Positions 30,884 through 42,560 of a stretch of DNA of 64,000 nucleotides are shown in pieces. Below the pieces are notes generated by a model that had not been told where the DNA came from, did no database searches, and was given only the letters and a program-made list of their open reading frames with translations. The position numbers were made by a program, and so were the translations under genes. The DNA is taken from assembly GCA_001792895.1 (NCBI GenBank), contig MARA01000013.1:434001-498000 (forward strand). The letters run 5' to 3'. Source of the stretch: Lentinus brumalis (taxonomy: Eukaryota; Basidiomycota; Agaricomycetes; Polyporales; Polyporaceae). Position 1 is the first letter of the stretch. Each line of letters starts with the position of its first letter.

Positions 30884-33800
30884 ATGAACCAACCCGAGCC
30901 TCAGCACGATGCCCTCATAAAGAAAATTTATGACACATCTGCCCGCGCCCAGACTGCCTGGACTGCCCGACCAGCAGTGACCCACCCGGACCGCCCTGAA
31001 TGGATGGTCAAGTTCGGGGCGCAACTCAAAGAAATCATCAAACTGGTTTTGGAGCTTCCTCAAAGGGAGTTCACAGCCCCACCATTCTTCCTTGCGTTCC
31101 TGTCCGAACACAACACGTCGGTTCGGACAAAACGTTCCTACATGGTGTCGGCCTTTGACCCTGCCCGGGCGCCGCAGAAGGTCATGAACTTCAAACGGGA
31201 TGAAGCATATGAGTTCACTCCGGTGAAAGGGGGTTGGTGGGATGCATTCGGTGTGTGCCATCGCATTCTTGTGAAACCCATGCTCACTGACGTCTGTGTA
31301 GTGTCTGCGCCGGTGGGTCCTGCACCCCCAGCCCATGCTATGAATCCCGCAGGGAATCCCGCATCCACAACGCTCACCCCCACACATGAAGACCTCGTTG
31401 ATGCTGTTCCGCCTTCGACTGAGCCCCCTCTCCTATCCACATCTTCTCCGCCAGCACCTTCGGGTGTCATCACTCGGGCAGTCACTCGGGCTGTGCGGAC
31501 AACTCCGCAGCAGGCAACACCCAATCCGACCGAGGCAGTGGATACAAGTGCTGACAAACCAGATAGTACTGCATCGAGTGGGAAGGCACCTCCCCGCCGC
31601 CGTTCAAAGAGTTCGGGGTCGGTCATCCCTTCCATCACAGCAGCGCCGGGGGCACGCGCACCCCGCAAGGGTCCACTGAAAGACACTGAGAAGTCCACGG
31701 GGCGGTCTCGCACTCCCGCAACAGCACCAGCCCAGACGAAAGCAAAGGAAGTCAAAGCAGAGCCGGGCACAGCGGGCAGGGCGGGCAAGGCTGAGTGGCC
31801 GCGACTTCGGCTTCCTTCGCCATTTCCGGAGGAATTCGAGTTCACTGAAGGTGGCCCGGTCGACCATTGGGTTCCAGTGGTTCGTCTCATGTTGTATCCA
31901 TAAAGCCTGTACTAACAACACACACAGCGCATTGCCTGCACGGGTTGCAAGAAAATTGGTGCAACATGTCGCGTCAATTTCATGCACGGCGCAATGTGCA
32001 ATCATTGCACTAACCTTGGCTCGGCGTGCTCGCTCGTTCCCATGGCAATCAAGGGCTCCAAGTGGACAAAGGAGCAGCGAGCATATATCGTTTACGACTT
32101 CCAGCTCAATGCAGAAGAGGACGCCAAGCATCCTTCTACCTCTATTCCTGACACGTTCCGTGACACGCCCACCTTTGCACCGCCGAAGTGGTTTATAAAG
32201 AAGCTGTCGAGTCTGAAGCCGTCCCGCTGGGCCCCAGGCTCGGAGTACCGTATGGAAAAGCCACGAGCTCCGGGTGTAAAACGCGCCAAGTTCCTCGCGC
32301 CCACGTCGGACCTCGAAGAGGCATCCGAGCAAGAGCATTCCTCACAACCCACCTCCCATAAACCACCCAAGTCCAAGTCAAAGGGGAAGAAGAAAGCTCG
32401 GCAGCGCTCTGCGACCCCCTCGACTACCGAAAGTGAAGGTGCCGCCCGCTCTCCGCCTCCATGCCGTCTGTACTGATGACATGATATGATCTTGACAGAT
32501 GAGGACATCGAAATGGACGAGGGCAGCAGCAATGAGGAGAGCAGCAATGAGGAGAGCAGCAACGAGGACAGCAGCCACGAGGACAGCACTGACAAGGAGA
32601 GCAGCACGTACGAGGACGCTGGTGAGCACTCACACCCAGGCTCTTCCAAGCGTCACAGGGAGGAGGATGATGAAAGCGAGGAGGAGCATGCTGGGGGGAC
32701 CTCGCGTGCAGCTGCCCGTGACCACTCAAAGAAGCGGCCGCGCATCACGTATGCACACCGGGATGAGCAGAAGCAGCCCCAGAAGCCCAAGGGCAAACAC
32801 CGCAAGGGGAATGCAGAGGCTATGACTGTGCCGGCTCCAAGTGGTGAGTACTATATAAGATTCTGCTTCCATGCTTACTGATTTCTCAGTGGCCTGGCGT
32901 GATATACCAACAGTGGAGAAGCAACTCGACATCAAGGCACGCCTGGCCGCCTTCTCACCCCATGATGACAGCGACGACGGAGCCGTATCAGATATGAACG
33001 TCGCACCTGACTTCGAGCTCGACTTCACGTACCTCCCCTCGAAGACCATGCAGGCTCTCACTCCTGGGCAGTCCCGTGTTGAGGTCTACCAGCGCATCAA
33101 CTCCAACTTCAGCGCGCTCGACGTGGAGGATCACTCTCTATGGCTCTCCATCAGGTCGCTGGAGGAGTCTGTGCAGGCCGGTCGGAATGACGTGGCCCGC
33201 GAGATTCACAATCTGCGGACCGCTGCAGAACGTACTCTTGCCGAGCAGGGCGCCCTCACTGTGCGTCTGGATGATGCCACTGCTGAGCTGCATCGACAGC
33301 GGTCCGAAGTGCAGGAGTTGCGCCGTCTTGTCAACAACCTCATCATGGACAGGGGTGGTGCTGGTTGGATCGAGCCGGGCGCAGTAACCCCCTATCAGCC
33401 TGAGGGTTCCTCCATGTCATACGGCGACCTGACAGCACAGATAGGTGCCCATCCCTTGTTGCAAGAAGGCATTCAACCGGGTTCCACTCGTGAGGGAGAT
33501 CCGCAAGCGCGGCCGCCACACGAAGCAGAGCGGAGCAGGCCGGGCACATCGGGCAGCCCTGGTGCTCATCTCCCTAGCAACCCTCCTGCCCACCAAATAT
33601 CTTCTGATGTCGTCCGACCTGATGTCACATTGTTGCAGGAAGGCGAGGCTCGCCCGAACTCCCTTCGTCTGGAGGTACATGCGGAAGTGGGGCTACAATG
33701 TGATGCCGAGCAGAGTGGGCCGGGCACATCGGGCAGCCCCCGTGCTTCTCTGCCCAGTGACCCTCCCGCCCACCCAATACCATGTGACGTCGAGCCACCC

Positions 33801-34784
33801 AATCTCAGCTTGCTGCAGGAAGGCGAGGCTAACCCAAGCTCTACTCGTGTGGAGGGAGATGCACAAGTGGGGCGGCGACACAATGACAAGCAGAGCGGGC
33901 CGGGCACATCGGGCAGTGTCGGTGCCTCTTTGCCCGGTGACCCGACATCCTCCGTCGTCGAGCGACCCAGCTTGGGACAGGGCTGCCGCACTGCCGGCGC
34001 AGCATCCAATACGGTGGTCCCATTGACTGTAGCTCTTCCCGACAGAGCTAATCCGCCACCGATCGGGCAATCAGGAAATGCGGACACTGGCAGCACCACC
34101 GCCCATCCCCCTGGCCAACCTTCATCCCTGGAGAATGCTGTAAAGGAGATTGCGCCTGCTCCAGTGGGTTCACATTTTGCAGCCAGTGCCCCATTAAGCG
34201 ACTTACCGGTTGCCCCCTGTCAGCTGTCACCACCCGGATCTCCCACCCACCCAGCCCGTCCCGAACAAGCAGTATACCACTTGAAAGATGGGGCAGCTTG
34301 TGGAGGGATACAAGATGCGGAACCCACTGCATCTTCGTCCACTGCAGCGTCAACCGGGGGAGTTACTCGGTCACCAGTCAGCGAAGCGGGCAGCCAGGGC
34401 ACACCGGGCAGCCCTGTGCATCCGGCGCTGGTCACACCTTACCCTCACCAGAGTGCCCCGCAGCCGGGGGTGGCTTTCCCCAGTAGTTTCTCCTCCAATT
34501 GGTGGACTTGAGACATCAACTGAGGAGGCTTCTCTGCACAAGGCACCGACCATCGTGCCATCCCTGTTGCAGTGCCCCAGGCGGATCTAACTGACACCCC
34601 GGAGACCGATGCCAGCAAGGACATGCGCGCGAGTTCACGTTTGTTTGCTAGTCCACCGTCCGCACAGAAGGAGTTGGGTGGTGGGAACATGGAGGGCATT
34701 GAGGATGCTCATGTCGTCAAAGCCACTACGGTCATGCATTTGGATGGTGAGAGCGGTGAAGTCTTGATGGACCTTGATGATTAG
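30884..34784 (+). CDS. KDZ-element accessory protein F: cysteine cluster, coiled coil, repeats
   Basis: A large multi-exon gene. Exon 1 (from ATG 30884, MNQPEPQHDALIKKIYD) gives a helical N-terminal region and a Pro/Ser/Thr linker. After an intron ending near 31926 comes a probable zinc-binding cluster, CTGCKKIGATC then CNHCTNLGSAC. Then follow a basic stretch rich in Lys/Pro and an acidic Ser-rich run (32510-32620; SSNEE units). The final long exon (from about 32889) has a predicted coiled coil (SLEESVQAGRNDVAREIHNL…) and three ~58-residue repeats containing PGTSGS. The last exon ends GEVLMDLDD at 34784; its junction near 34500 is unclear. Cysteine pairs followed by a coiled coil suggest a DNA-binding, dimerising protein, perhaps recognising element ends. 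The family name is not known to me. Confidence 0.5.
33456..33975 (+). repeat. Intragenic tandem repeat in gene F
   Basis: Three units of 174-180 bp start at TTGTTGCAAGAAGGC (33456), 33630 and 33810. Each encodes LLQEGEA-type and GPGTSGS-type motifs. Identity is moderate, and all three keep the reading frame, which implies past selection on the protein. Confidence 0.8.
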
Positions 34785-35582
34785 TATACGTCCTCTGTCT
34801 TGTCATGTTCAAGTATATGCCGTACATCAACATTTTGACTCTCACCAATACTGATCGGCTCGATGTGACTGCCATTTTTGCGTGATCTCGGTTTGCCGGC
34901 ACCTTGCAACTGCTGCTCCCGTCTGCCCAATGAAGTGCACATCTGCCCAGGATGGCCAGAAAGACAGGCAGGACGACACGGCGTTTTAATGGATGCTATG
35001 ATGGAGAATTGGTTATAGGGTTGCAGTAAATAGCATTACCACCCTATGTCCGGTGACGACCTGCCATACTATCACAGCCCCTCCTCCCCCCACACAGACA
35101 CATAACACACACCGTTTGCACCTGCGCATATCTCGTCGACCTCACTGTTGACAGCCACATACAACCTACACTATGACTAATTTCAGGTGTAGCTTTCCGG
35201 CGCAAGGAGGCTGGAAGCCCATGGTGCACTTCCAAATTGCCCCTACACGGACAAAGACTTGCAGTAAACATTGCAGCAAGTATTCACATAATTCCCATAT
35301 CCGAGGTAAATCAGAAAGGAGGAGCATAGTAATAAAGAATGGTTGGCATTACAACTTATCCCTTCGAAAAAAAGGTTGAGCACTGTACCACGGGTAAGCC
35401 GGGCAGTCCGGGCACAATCTCTGGCGGGTCATCTCAGTCCTCACTGTTGCCCTGCCGGTCATAGCAGCCCGGCGTGTATATCTAGCAATATATGTAAGGC
35501 CCGTTAGCTGCATAATTGGGCCATGGATGGCTTTGGGTGAAGTCGATTCGCATTAAGGGTGCAGCATGCAAGTAGCTAACAC
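34785..35582. other. No gene recognised
   Basis: Short frames only. One TCTGCCC-type block lies at 34920-34960. No RNA gene or repeat array is apparent. Confidence 0.4.
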
Positions 35583-36480
35583 ATCTTTGAGCACCGCAGG
35601 CGGTATTCATATATGTGGGCTGAAGGCAATCGCCTGGAGAGTTTGAAGGAATTACATTGGTATAAAGTGGATGTGCATCATCAGTGCAATGTTGTTCTTC
35701 CCGCGGATGCTCAGCTCACCCATGCAGAGGTACAGTATTTGCTGACTCTGTGCCAAAACTCTTAGCATGCACGACTTGAACCAACACATCCCAGGCATTC
35801 CAGTATGAGCAGGGCAGTAGAAGGTAACCACAACAGATGCCACGTCTATCATGTTCAGTTGTTGCGCTACCTGTCAATCGGGAGCTCCTCCTTTATCGCT
35901 CAAACAACCCGTATTCGAGCTGCGCACGTCTTGAAGCCGCTTGTGCCCCGACGGAAAAGGCCTGACCGCATCCCCGTTTCCTCTGTCTCAGGTCCGCTTC
36001 CAGCATTGACTCCGGCATTGAACCCATTCTCCCGAGATATAATGTGTGCTACATATTGCACGAACAAGCACATGCATCATCTTCATCTCCGCTTCTTCGT
36101 TGAATGTCCTAGGAACATGTTCGCAGTCGAATGAGCACTCGCAATACTTGATGCAACTGCCTCCGACAGTTAGTTTGGCGTGAACTGACACGGCTAGACA
36201 GATGCGTTCAACGAGTGCATGGGTTCAGCGCTCATACTGAATATCCTGCCCCGAAAGCCCGGAGTCAATGATCTCTTTCCACAAGTTGCACCACCTAGGC
36301 ATCGATTCGGTTGTATGTAGAGGCGTCATCAAGTACGGCGCAGCAGTAAGTACTTACTTGAGTACCACTGGTCGACAACATCGGGGTGTGCAAAGAGTCG
36401 TGAGTCTCGGGATAACCTTGAGCTTAGTCCATGTGGTGGTCGACTAGTATGTGTACCGTTGTACGATCAGAATATTGGGT
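35583..36480 (+). pseudogene. Remnant exons of an unassigned gene
   Basis: Coding-like islands occur in one orientation. YMWAEGNRLESLKELHWYKV is followed by VVLPADAQLTHAE, then a 65-nt GT...AG intron (35731-35795) and AFQYEQGSR. Later come HMHHLHLRFFVECPRNMF and NECMGSALILNILPRKPGVN. Frames shift between them and no full model is open. It may be a decayed element gene. Confidence 0.3.
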
Positions 36481-36868
36481 ACATAGCTATCACACCCAAG
36501 TTCTACACTACAATCCTCATAGACAGTGGATGCACTGGAGAAACATGACCCTCCTCATGAGCTCCTGAATCTGTTGTCCAGATGTGACCTCCAGCACGGA
36601 AGTGTCAGTACAGCGACCCAACGGCCCTGCCCGGCGTGCCCGGAGCGATCTACCCAGGCTGCCCAAGTCGGATCTGCCTGGTCGGATTTTGTCCTCTACC
36701 AGACACCCCTTGCACGCAGTGCTACTCATGAGCTGTGTCGTACTATCTATAGAATGCTGGCTGTCAGTTTGTTGGCGGGTTTATAGACATGAGTAACACA
36801 TTAATTGGGGGCGGTGAACATGAACATTCAAAATGCGACAGAGACCGGTTCTATCGTGCTACAATGCT

Positions 36869-39823
36869 CTACCGTTTAACCTGTGCCCGACGTGAGGACC
36901 TGCGGACAGCCGCCTGAGGTGCAGGGTGGAGTGGCTCTGTAGCGGGTTCAGGTGGTATGTCACCACGAGGAAGCTTGGCTTGGCCACGAGTGCGACGAGC
37001 GATGGCCCCAGACTGTACAGCTATAGTGACTTTCTTGCGTTGTCCTGGGGTGCGGTGCTGAGCAGCACGAGCCTCTGAGATCGAACTGGGTTCATCATCA
37101 ACATGCATCTTGACCTGTTGCTCGACTTCGTCTGACGACTCCCCTGAGCTCTCTCCCAGGTCGGCCTTACGGCGCCGGAGGTGAGTAGCGACTGTTGTGG
37201 CCGGGAGCGATGTAAGAGCACTCATCGCTGACAGAGTACGAGTCGGAGAGCCTACTGGGGTGGCGGAAGGAGGAGAGGGGGGACATCTTGTGATGCTGCT
37301 GTAGGGCCAGGCTGCCCAGACTGCCCAGACCGCCCGGGCTGCCCGGATGTCCCAGACTGCCCAGACCGCCCGGGCTGCCCGGATGTCCCGGACGTCCCAG
37401 ACTGGCCAGGCTTGGCAACCTTTGCCTGTTCGCACATGGGCTCCAAGGTACTGGCAATGTCTGCGAATGTAACCAAACAGCTGCGAAGGTATTCCGGGCC
37501 CCCATTGGGAATTGCAAGCTGCTCATCGTCAGGGTCGATGGAGTTCGCAGTATGCGCATGCCTCAGTGTAAGTCCCATAGTGAGGAACCACTGCTGAACC
37601 TGGCGGCCTGACGCATCTGGAGTGGGAATGTGTTTAGCAAGCCAAGAGAACAGCTTGTCAATGTGCTTGCGACTACTGTGGACGTCTTCAGGGATTCCCC
37701 AGGTTGACGAAGACCAAGACGCCCACTTTCCAGGACCTCCCTTGTCGAGGTTTTCCAGTCGACCAAACTATGAGAGTGTGAGTGATAGCAAAACAAGATG
37801 ATCGACCAATATGCATACCAGATGTGTCCAGCATGCAAGTGCATCACGGTATTTGATATCGTCTGACAGCGCATAGAGATACGGCCATACTCGGGTAGCA
37901 GTGCGTCCAACCCAGTTGGGCGGTTGTGTCCGCGCCACGGCAACCACCTGCGCATCAGGCACCTGGCCCACTTTCCGCACTGGCGTAGGGAGCACCCTTC
38001 TCGTCTGGACTTGCACAGGATGGTCCTCAGATGATGACTCCACATCAGTCTCGTCGGGGCTCCCATCAGAGGACAGAACAGGAGACCGCGCGCCATCAGA
38101 TCCTGCAAGAGAGGACTCAGCAGAGTCACTGGACTCAGTGGCATTGGTGCGCTGGCGCTTAGGAGCCGGTGCCTTGGCCTTGCCCTTCGAGGTAGTGGTG
38201 GTCTTCGCAGTGGCCTCCGTCCTCGCCCGTTTGGGGCCTCTCTTACGCTTCTTCTTTCCGCTCGTACCAGTCGTCTGGGTGCCCTCAACCTCGGTGCCCT
38301 CGACCTCGGCGCCCTCGACATCGGTGCCCGCGCTGCTCGAGGTGCCGCAGTGCCCAGTGCGCCCGGTGCCTCATCCGCGCCTCTTTGTTCGCCAGTCCAA
38401 GCCTCCATTGGGATTTGCGAGACCTCGGTCCATGCAACTCGCGTATCCTTGACCCCCGAGGCCAGTGCTACCGATAAATGTTAGGATAAGAACATTATTC
38501 AATAGATGGTCATGACTTACACCAATGGAGTGTCATGAAAGCTCGCATGGCGGCCTCCTTTGCGGTTGCAACTTGAAGCGGGGCTCGGTGATTGGAGGGA
38601 GAATGGGTGTGCCGTCAGGATAGAGCTGAAGGTTTTGCGGAGACCTCGGTCCATGCAACTCGCGTATCCTTGACCCCCGAGGCCAGTGCTACCGATAAAA
38701 TGTTAGGATAACGAACATTATTCAATAGATGGTCATGACTTACACCAATGGAGTGTCATGAAAGCTCGCATGGCGGCCTCCTTTGCGGTCTGCAACTTGA
38801 AGCGGGGCTCGGTGATTGGAGGGAGAATGGGTGTGCCGTCAGGATAGAGCTGAAGGTCGATGTCGGGTTCCGGACGTTTGCGGGTCAGTCCCTTCTCGTT
38901 CTCTGTGTCCGCAGTCGTGGGCAGCAGTGTCATCCTTGCATATCGACCGTAGCGGTCAAAGTAGTCGCTCTGCCAGTCGGTGAACAAGTCAATAAACCTT
39001 GGAACCTTGGGGTCATTGCGGTGCCAGTGCAAACTGATGTCGTAACTACAGAACGATCAGCTTACAATGTGCACCATCATTACACAGCACACATACCGCC
39101 CCCATTTGATCTTCGACAGGCGGTCAAGGTAGTAAAATGTGATCTCACTGACTGCCCCAGCCTGATCCCACAGCAACGCAATGAAGGAAGCGACCCAGTC
39201 TCCGAGACGCTTCTCTGCAACCCTGTTAACGATGGTCAGAAAATTTTACCAGCTAGCAGGCAATCAGGTAGTGGCACTGGCTCACATTGCCCGTAGCTCC
39301 CGGTCGGGACCATCCGCAGTCCACTCGTCAGCCTGCTGCTCAAACTCGTCCTTCTCGTCAGGGGACAGGGCTGCCCATAACTCTGCGCGGGCCGTGTTCA
39401 AAGCAGCTATCGAGTGCGTCTTCTCCCCTTCGTCCAGGAGCTCCTTCTGGCGAGCCGCAATGGATTCCTGTTCACGAATGTAGAAAACCTCGCGGGCCGT
39501 CCACACAGTCCGCAGTGAGCGGGGAAGTCGAGCGTCCTTGGTTGGGGCATTATTTGAGAACCAGTGCGTAATTTTCTGCCAACATGTTCAGAGCTGTTGC
39601 TGTGGATGAACTCACGCTGAGAACGTACCATCCGCAAGAACTCACGGGCGTATCCATTTGTCTGTTCAATGCTGCGCCCTCGGAGGAACTCATCTACAAG
39701 CTTTTCCTTCTGCTCACGCTTCTCCAGACGTGACTTTGACGACCAAGTCTCGATGACCTCTCGTAGGCGGTCGATCTCAGGGTGGGTGAGTTGAATATCG
39801 CCAGGGGGAGGTGAGGCGGACAT
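36869..39823 (-). CDS. KDZ-element accessory protein H, large nuclear-type protein
   Basis: Exon 1 (39823-39629) begins MSASPPPGDIQLTHPEIDRL and ends REFLRM at a GTACGT donor. Later exons include VWTAREVFYIREQESIAARQ, AELWAALSPDEKDEFEQQAD, LGDWVASFIALLWDQAGAV, HWHRNDPKVPRFIDLFTDW and AKEAAMRAFMTLHW. Beyond a 221-bp duplication the frame resumes with GVKDTRVAWTEVSQIPME, a basic Lys/Arg/Thr-rich segment and PPNWVGRTATRVWPYLYAL. Then come IDKLFSWLAKHIPTPDASG and a Gly/Ser/Gln-rich low-complexity run built from SGQPGRSGQ words, ending RRSSRRAQVKR at 36869. I join these as one gene because the exon order and strand are continuous and the join works once the duplication is treated as one copy. Proteins of this kind occur near KDZ transposases; the function is unknown. 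Confidence 0.5.
38417..38856 (-). repeat. Near-perfect 221-bp tandem duplication
   Basis: 38417-38632 and 38638-38856 are the same sequence. By eye the only differences are three missing bases in the first copy (AAA/AAAA, TAAG/TAACG, GGTTG/GGTCTG) and no substitutions. It splits gene H and looks like an unmerged assembly overlap. Confidence 0.85.
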
Positions 39824-39943
39824 GCTGATAGGAGGATGACAGGAGATAGGGTGTCGACAGACTGAGAGTGGAGGGGATCGTTGTCCAGTGTCGGGCATGG
39901 CCGGGCCGATGGCCTGGGCCGGTATGAATGATGTGCGCGCCAA

Positions 39944-40600
39944 TGGCCATAATAAACACAGTAATTGGTCAAGGTGATCGAGCCTAAGTAGTGCTACAGA
40001 TCAGTAGTTGCTACCCAATTGGGAGTATCGACAACACAATTCTACTTACTCGCCACTGTGGTAGCTCTGCCTGTCTCTCACTTCTGCGCTTGGAAGTATA
40101 TGTATATGGGGACCGACGGGACCAGCAGAATAGATTTAGAGAGGCCGGGAGGCACTGCCACTGTCTGCCGGCAACCCACGGTGTACTGACTAGCCAGATC
40201 TAACTGGCAAGGTCCTGGTGTGCCGCTCCCAAGTGACATCTAATATGATCATGGAATGTAACCCCATGCACCAGAATTTTGCAGTACCTAACTGATTTGG
40301 GTTGCAGGTTGCCACCTGCCCAGTGCACCCAGTGTGCCCGGTGTGCCCGGTGTGCCCGGGGGAAAGGCAGGACAGAAAATGCCACCCAGATGTCCGTGCT
40401 GGTGATGCGTAGACCGCTCTATAACAAAATGTATTGGTGTTCACTGTCTTATTCTGGAGTCCATGTGTGACTGCGATGGCTCATCTTCATCTGGGCATCC
40501 ACTACGGTGTCAGATGGAGTGATGTTGAAGCATTGTTCCAGAACCAATGAGTGATTCTCTGTAGACAGGGATCAGATAGGCAGGTGTCTAAAAGCTAATT
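39944..40600. other. Spacer between gene H and its exon copy
   Basis: No gene is supported. Bases 40316-40370 hold a TGCCCGG array made of four close GTGTGCCCGG words. Confidence 0.5.
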
Positions 40601-40612
40601 ATGAGGACATAC

Positions 40613-40806
40613 CATCCGTAAGAGCTCCCGTGCACAGTGGTTACTGTGCTTCAAACCGCGGGCCCGCAGGAACTCATCTGCAAGCTGTCGTTTGAGCTCG
40701 CGCCTGTCAGTACGTGACATGTTCAACCACGTTGTCATGGTTTCCTGGAGACGATCCAGCTCCTGATGTCTGAGATGATAGTCACTGAAGGGGATGCAGC
40801 GGACAT
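40613..40806 (-). pseudogene. Frameshifted copy of gene H exon 1
   Basis: The minus strand encodes LRHQELDRLQETMTTWLNMS and ADEFLRARGLKHSN…CARELLRM followed by a GTATGT donor. This is the same layout, length and splice position as exon 1 of gene H (LTHPEIDRLREVIETW … REFLRM). The start MSAASP is present, but the frame shifts near 40785. No later exons follow, because the TET/JBP gene begins on the opposite strand. Confidence 0.65.
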
Positions 40807-40957
40807 GAGCAGAAAAGAGAATAGCCGCCAGAGAGTGTGTCCGGAGTGCCCGCTTCCATAATTCAGTTACCGTTCGGGCACTGCCGCAATCAACTCGAAG
40901 GGGTCAAGGCGGCTACCAGTGCTACGACTACCATTGAAGCTGTTTTCACTTGTCGGC

Positions 40958-42266
40958 ATGCAACATCTCCATGTCCCTGCAAACATTGCTTTCATCGATG
41001 ATGTGTCTGACTTCCTTGAACAACTGTTTCGGGCAGTCCTGACGGGCAAGAAGGCCTGGGTGGCAGCAAGGCGTTTGTGCAAAAAAATCGATCGCCCCTG
41101 GTCCGACGAGCTCCACGAGGACTTGCAGCGAGCAGCCAAGGTGCTTGCATCAGCATGGAACTTCCGAGGTATGGTGGATGCTGCTCAGATCAACGACATC
41201 TTTTGATGAGTATGTATCCTAGTTCCTATCCCTTGGAGCATCGAGGATTACTGCGCGGCCCTGTCCAAAAAACCACGTGGACTCAATGTGGCCCTCGAGA
41301 ACTCTCTCCTAGAGCAATTTCCTCCGCTCACATCCGTCGAAGAGGTCCTGAACCACCAGTATCCTATGCTGCGCCGTCCAGGAGTCTTTGCAGACATTAC
41401 AGGCAAAGTGATTGGGTGGAGCCTACCGGGGATTCTGTCTGAGGAGCGTCAGGTGTGTGCGAGAGAAACTGTGTCCAAAAGGCCTGGGACTTCTAAGCTG
41501 ACTCCTTGGGGTAGATGGCACTGATGGAGGCAGCAGAACATGTCCGAGATCAGATCCAGACAGTCGGGCAGAAAGGTGTGGGGAGCAAGGTCATGGTGCA
41601 GTGGCGCACCGCACCTACCTTCTATAAACCGGGACTTGAATGGCCTGCAGGCAGCTGGCTTGCGACACCCGCAGGCTATGCAGTCGGGCACAAGGTAGGC
41701 AGTCACAACCTTGGCATGCTGCAGGCTTAGACCTCTATTACAGACACCAAAATTTGCCCCTCGTCCGAGCGCATCCATGCGGGAGCCTGGAAGTGCTGAG
41801 TGGTGCCAAGACATGCGAGAGACAGGTGCACTCCTCAGTGCTATCCTCCGTGTTGCCCATCCACAGCTGTATTGGGCGGGGCGCAGCTCTCTTCTGGAAG
41901 CAAGCGCTCTGCACGGCATTGAGGATGCAGTATCAATATGGCCGAGCATTTTCAACAATGTCCAGCTCATAGCCAATCGCGAGAGCCCCTTCCATCGCGA
42001 CACAGCTGGAGAGGCCCATGGTACGACCTTTTGGTGACCTTGGGTTCTTATCGCCATGCGGAGCTGGTGTTCCGGAATCTCGGAGTCCAGGTCTCGTACA
42101 AACCGGGCACCATTGCCCTCGTGTCGGGTTTGGTCATTCACCATGGTGTTCGGGCAGTAGAGCCCGATCGCCTCTGCTATTCTGGTTTATGTCAGATGCT
42201 CTGCACAGTAACCTTGGAATTGTACCGGTATCATGGATGTTGTTGGACACATATGACCTTGACTAA
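40958..42266 (+). CDS. TET/JBP-family 2-oxoglutarate/Fe(II) dioxygenase
   Basis: Enzymes of this family use Fe(II), oxygen and 2-oxoglutarate to oxidise 5-methylcytosine or thymine in DNA. The first exon from ATG 40958 has a helical N-terminal region (ARRLCKKIDRPWSDELHEDL). Next come LNVALENSLLEQFPPLTSVE, an intron 41452-41515, VMVQWRTAPTFYKPGLEWP and a second intron at about 41695-41740. The catalytic double-stranded beta helix shows the iron ligands H and D in NRESPFHRDTAGE (His at 41993), then DLLVTLGSYRHAELVF, and the distal His and 2-oxoglutarate-binding Arg in IHHGVRAVEPDR. Two one-base deletions break the frame, in CCC at 42015-42017 and near 42180. With them compensated, the protein would end LLDTYDLD at 42266. 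It lies 295 bases upstream of the KDZ transposase on the same strand. Start choice is uncertain. Confidence 0.8.
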
Positions 42267-42560
42267 GTATAGTGGGCGGGCAGGGCAGACGGGTGGGCAG
42301 GGCAGGCGGTCGGGCAGAGCGGGCAGGGCAAGGCCTCGGGCATGGCGGGCAGGCCACATCTGTGGCGGTGGCGCACCCGAGCGCTCATGTCAGCCATCGT
42401 GATTACAGTTTCATCCAACGACTTTTTATTATCTCTGTAGACCAACAGTTTCAAAGACTGCTACTCTTGTCCTCATCCCAACAACCTCTAGTTTTCTTGC
42501 AATCCTTGCCAGTGTGCTGCTGCTCAACTAATCGCCTTTGAGTCCCTGTCGTCTCTCAAA
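42267..42560. other. Spacer and probable transposase promoter region
   Basis: A GGGCAGGGCGGGCAG-type array (42275-42350) separates the TET/JBP and KDZ genes. It is followed by AT-richer sequence with CTATCTCT and CAACAACC before the ATG at 42561. No clear TATA box is seen. Confidence 0.4.

Noticed and set aside
41449..42144. Long minus-strand frame opposite the TET/JBP gene
   Set aside because: It is an antisense shadow: the plus strand carries the recognisable dioxygenase motifs, the minus frame none.
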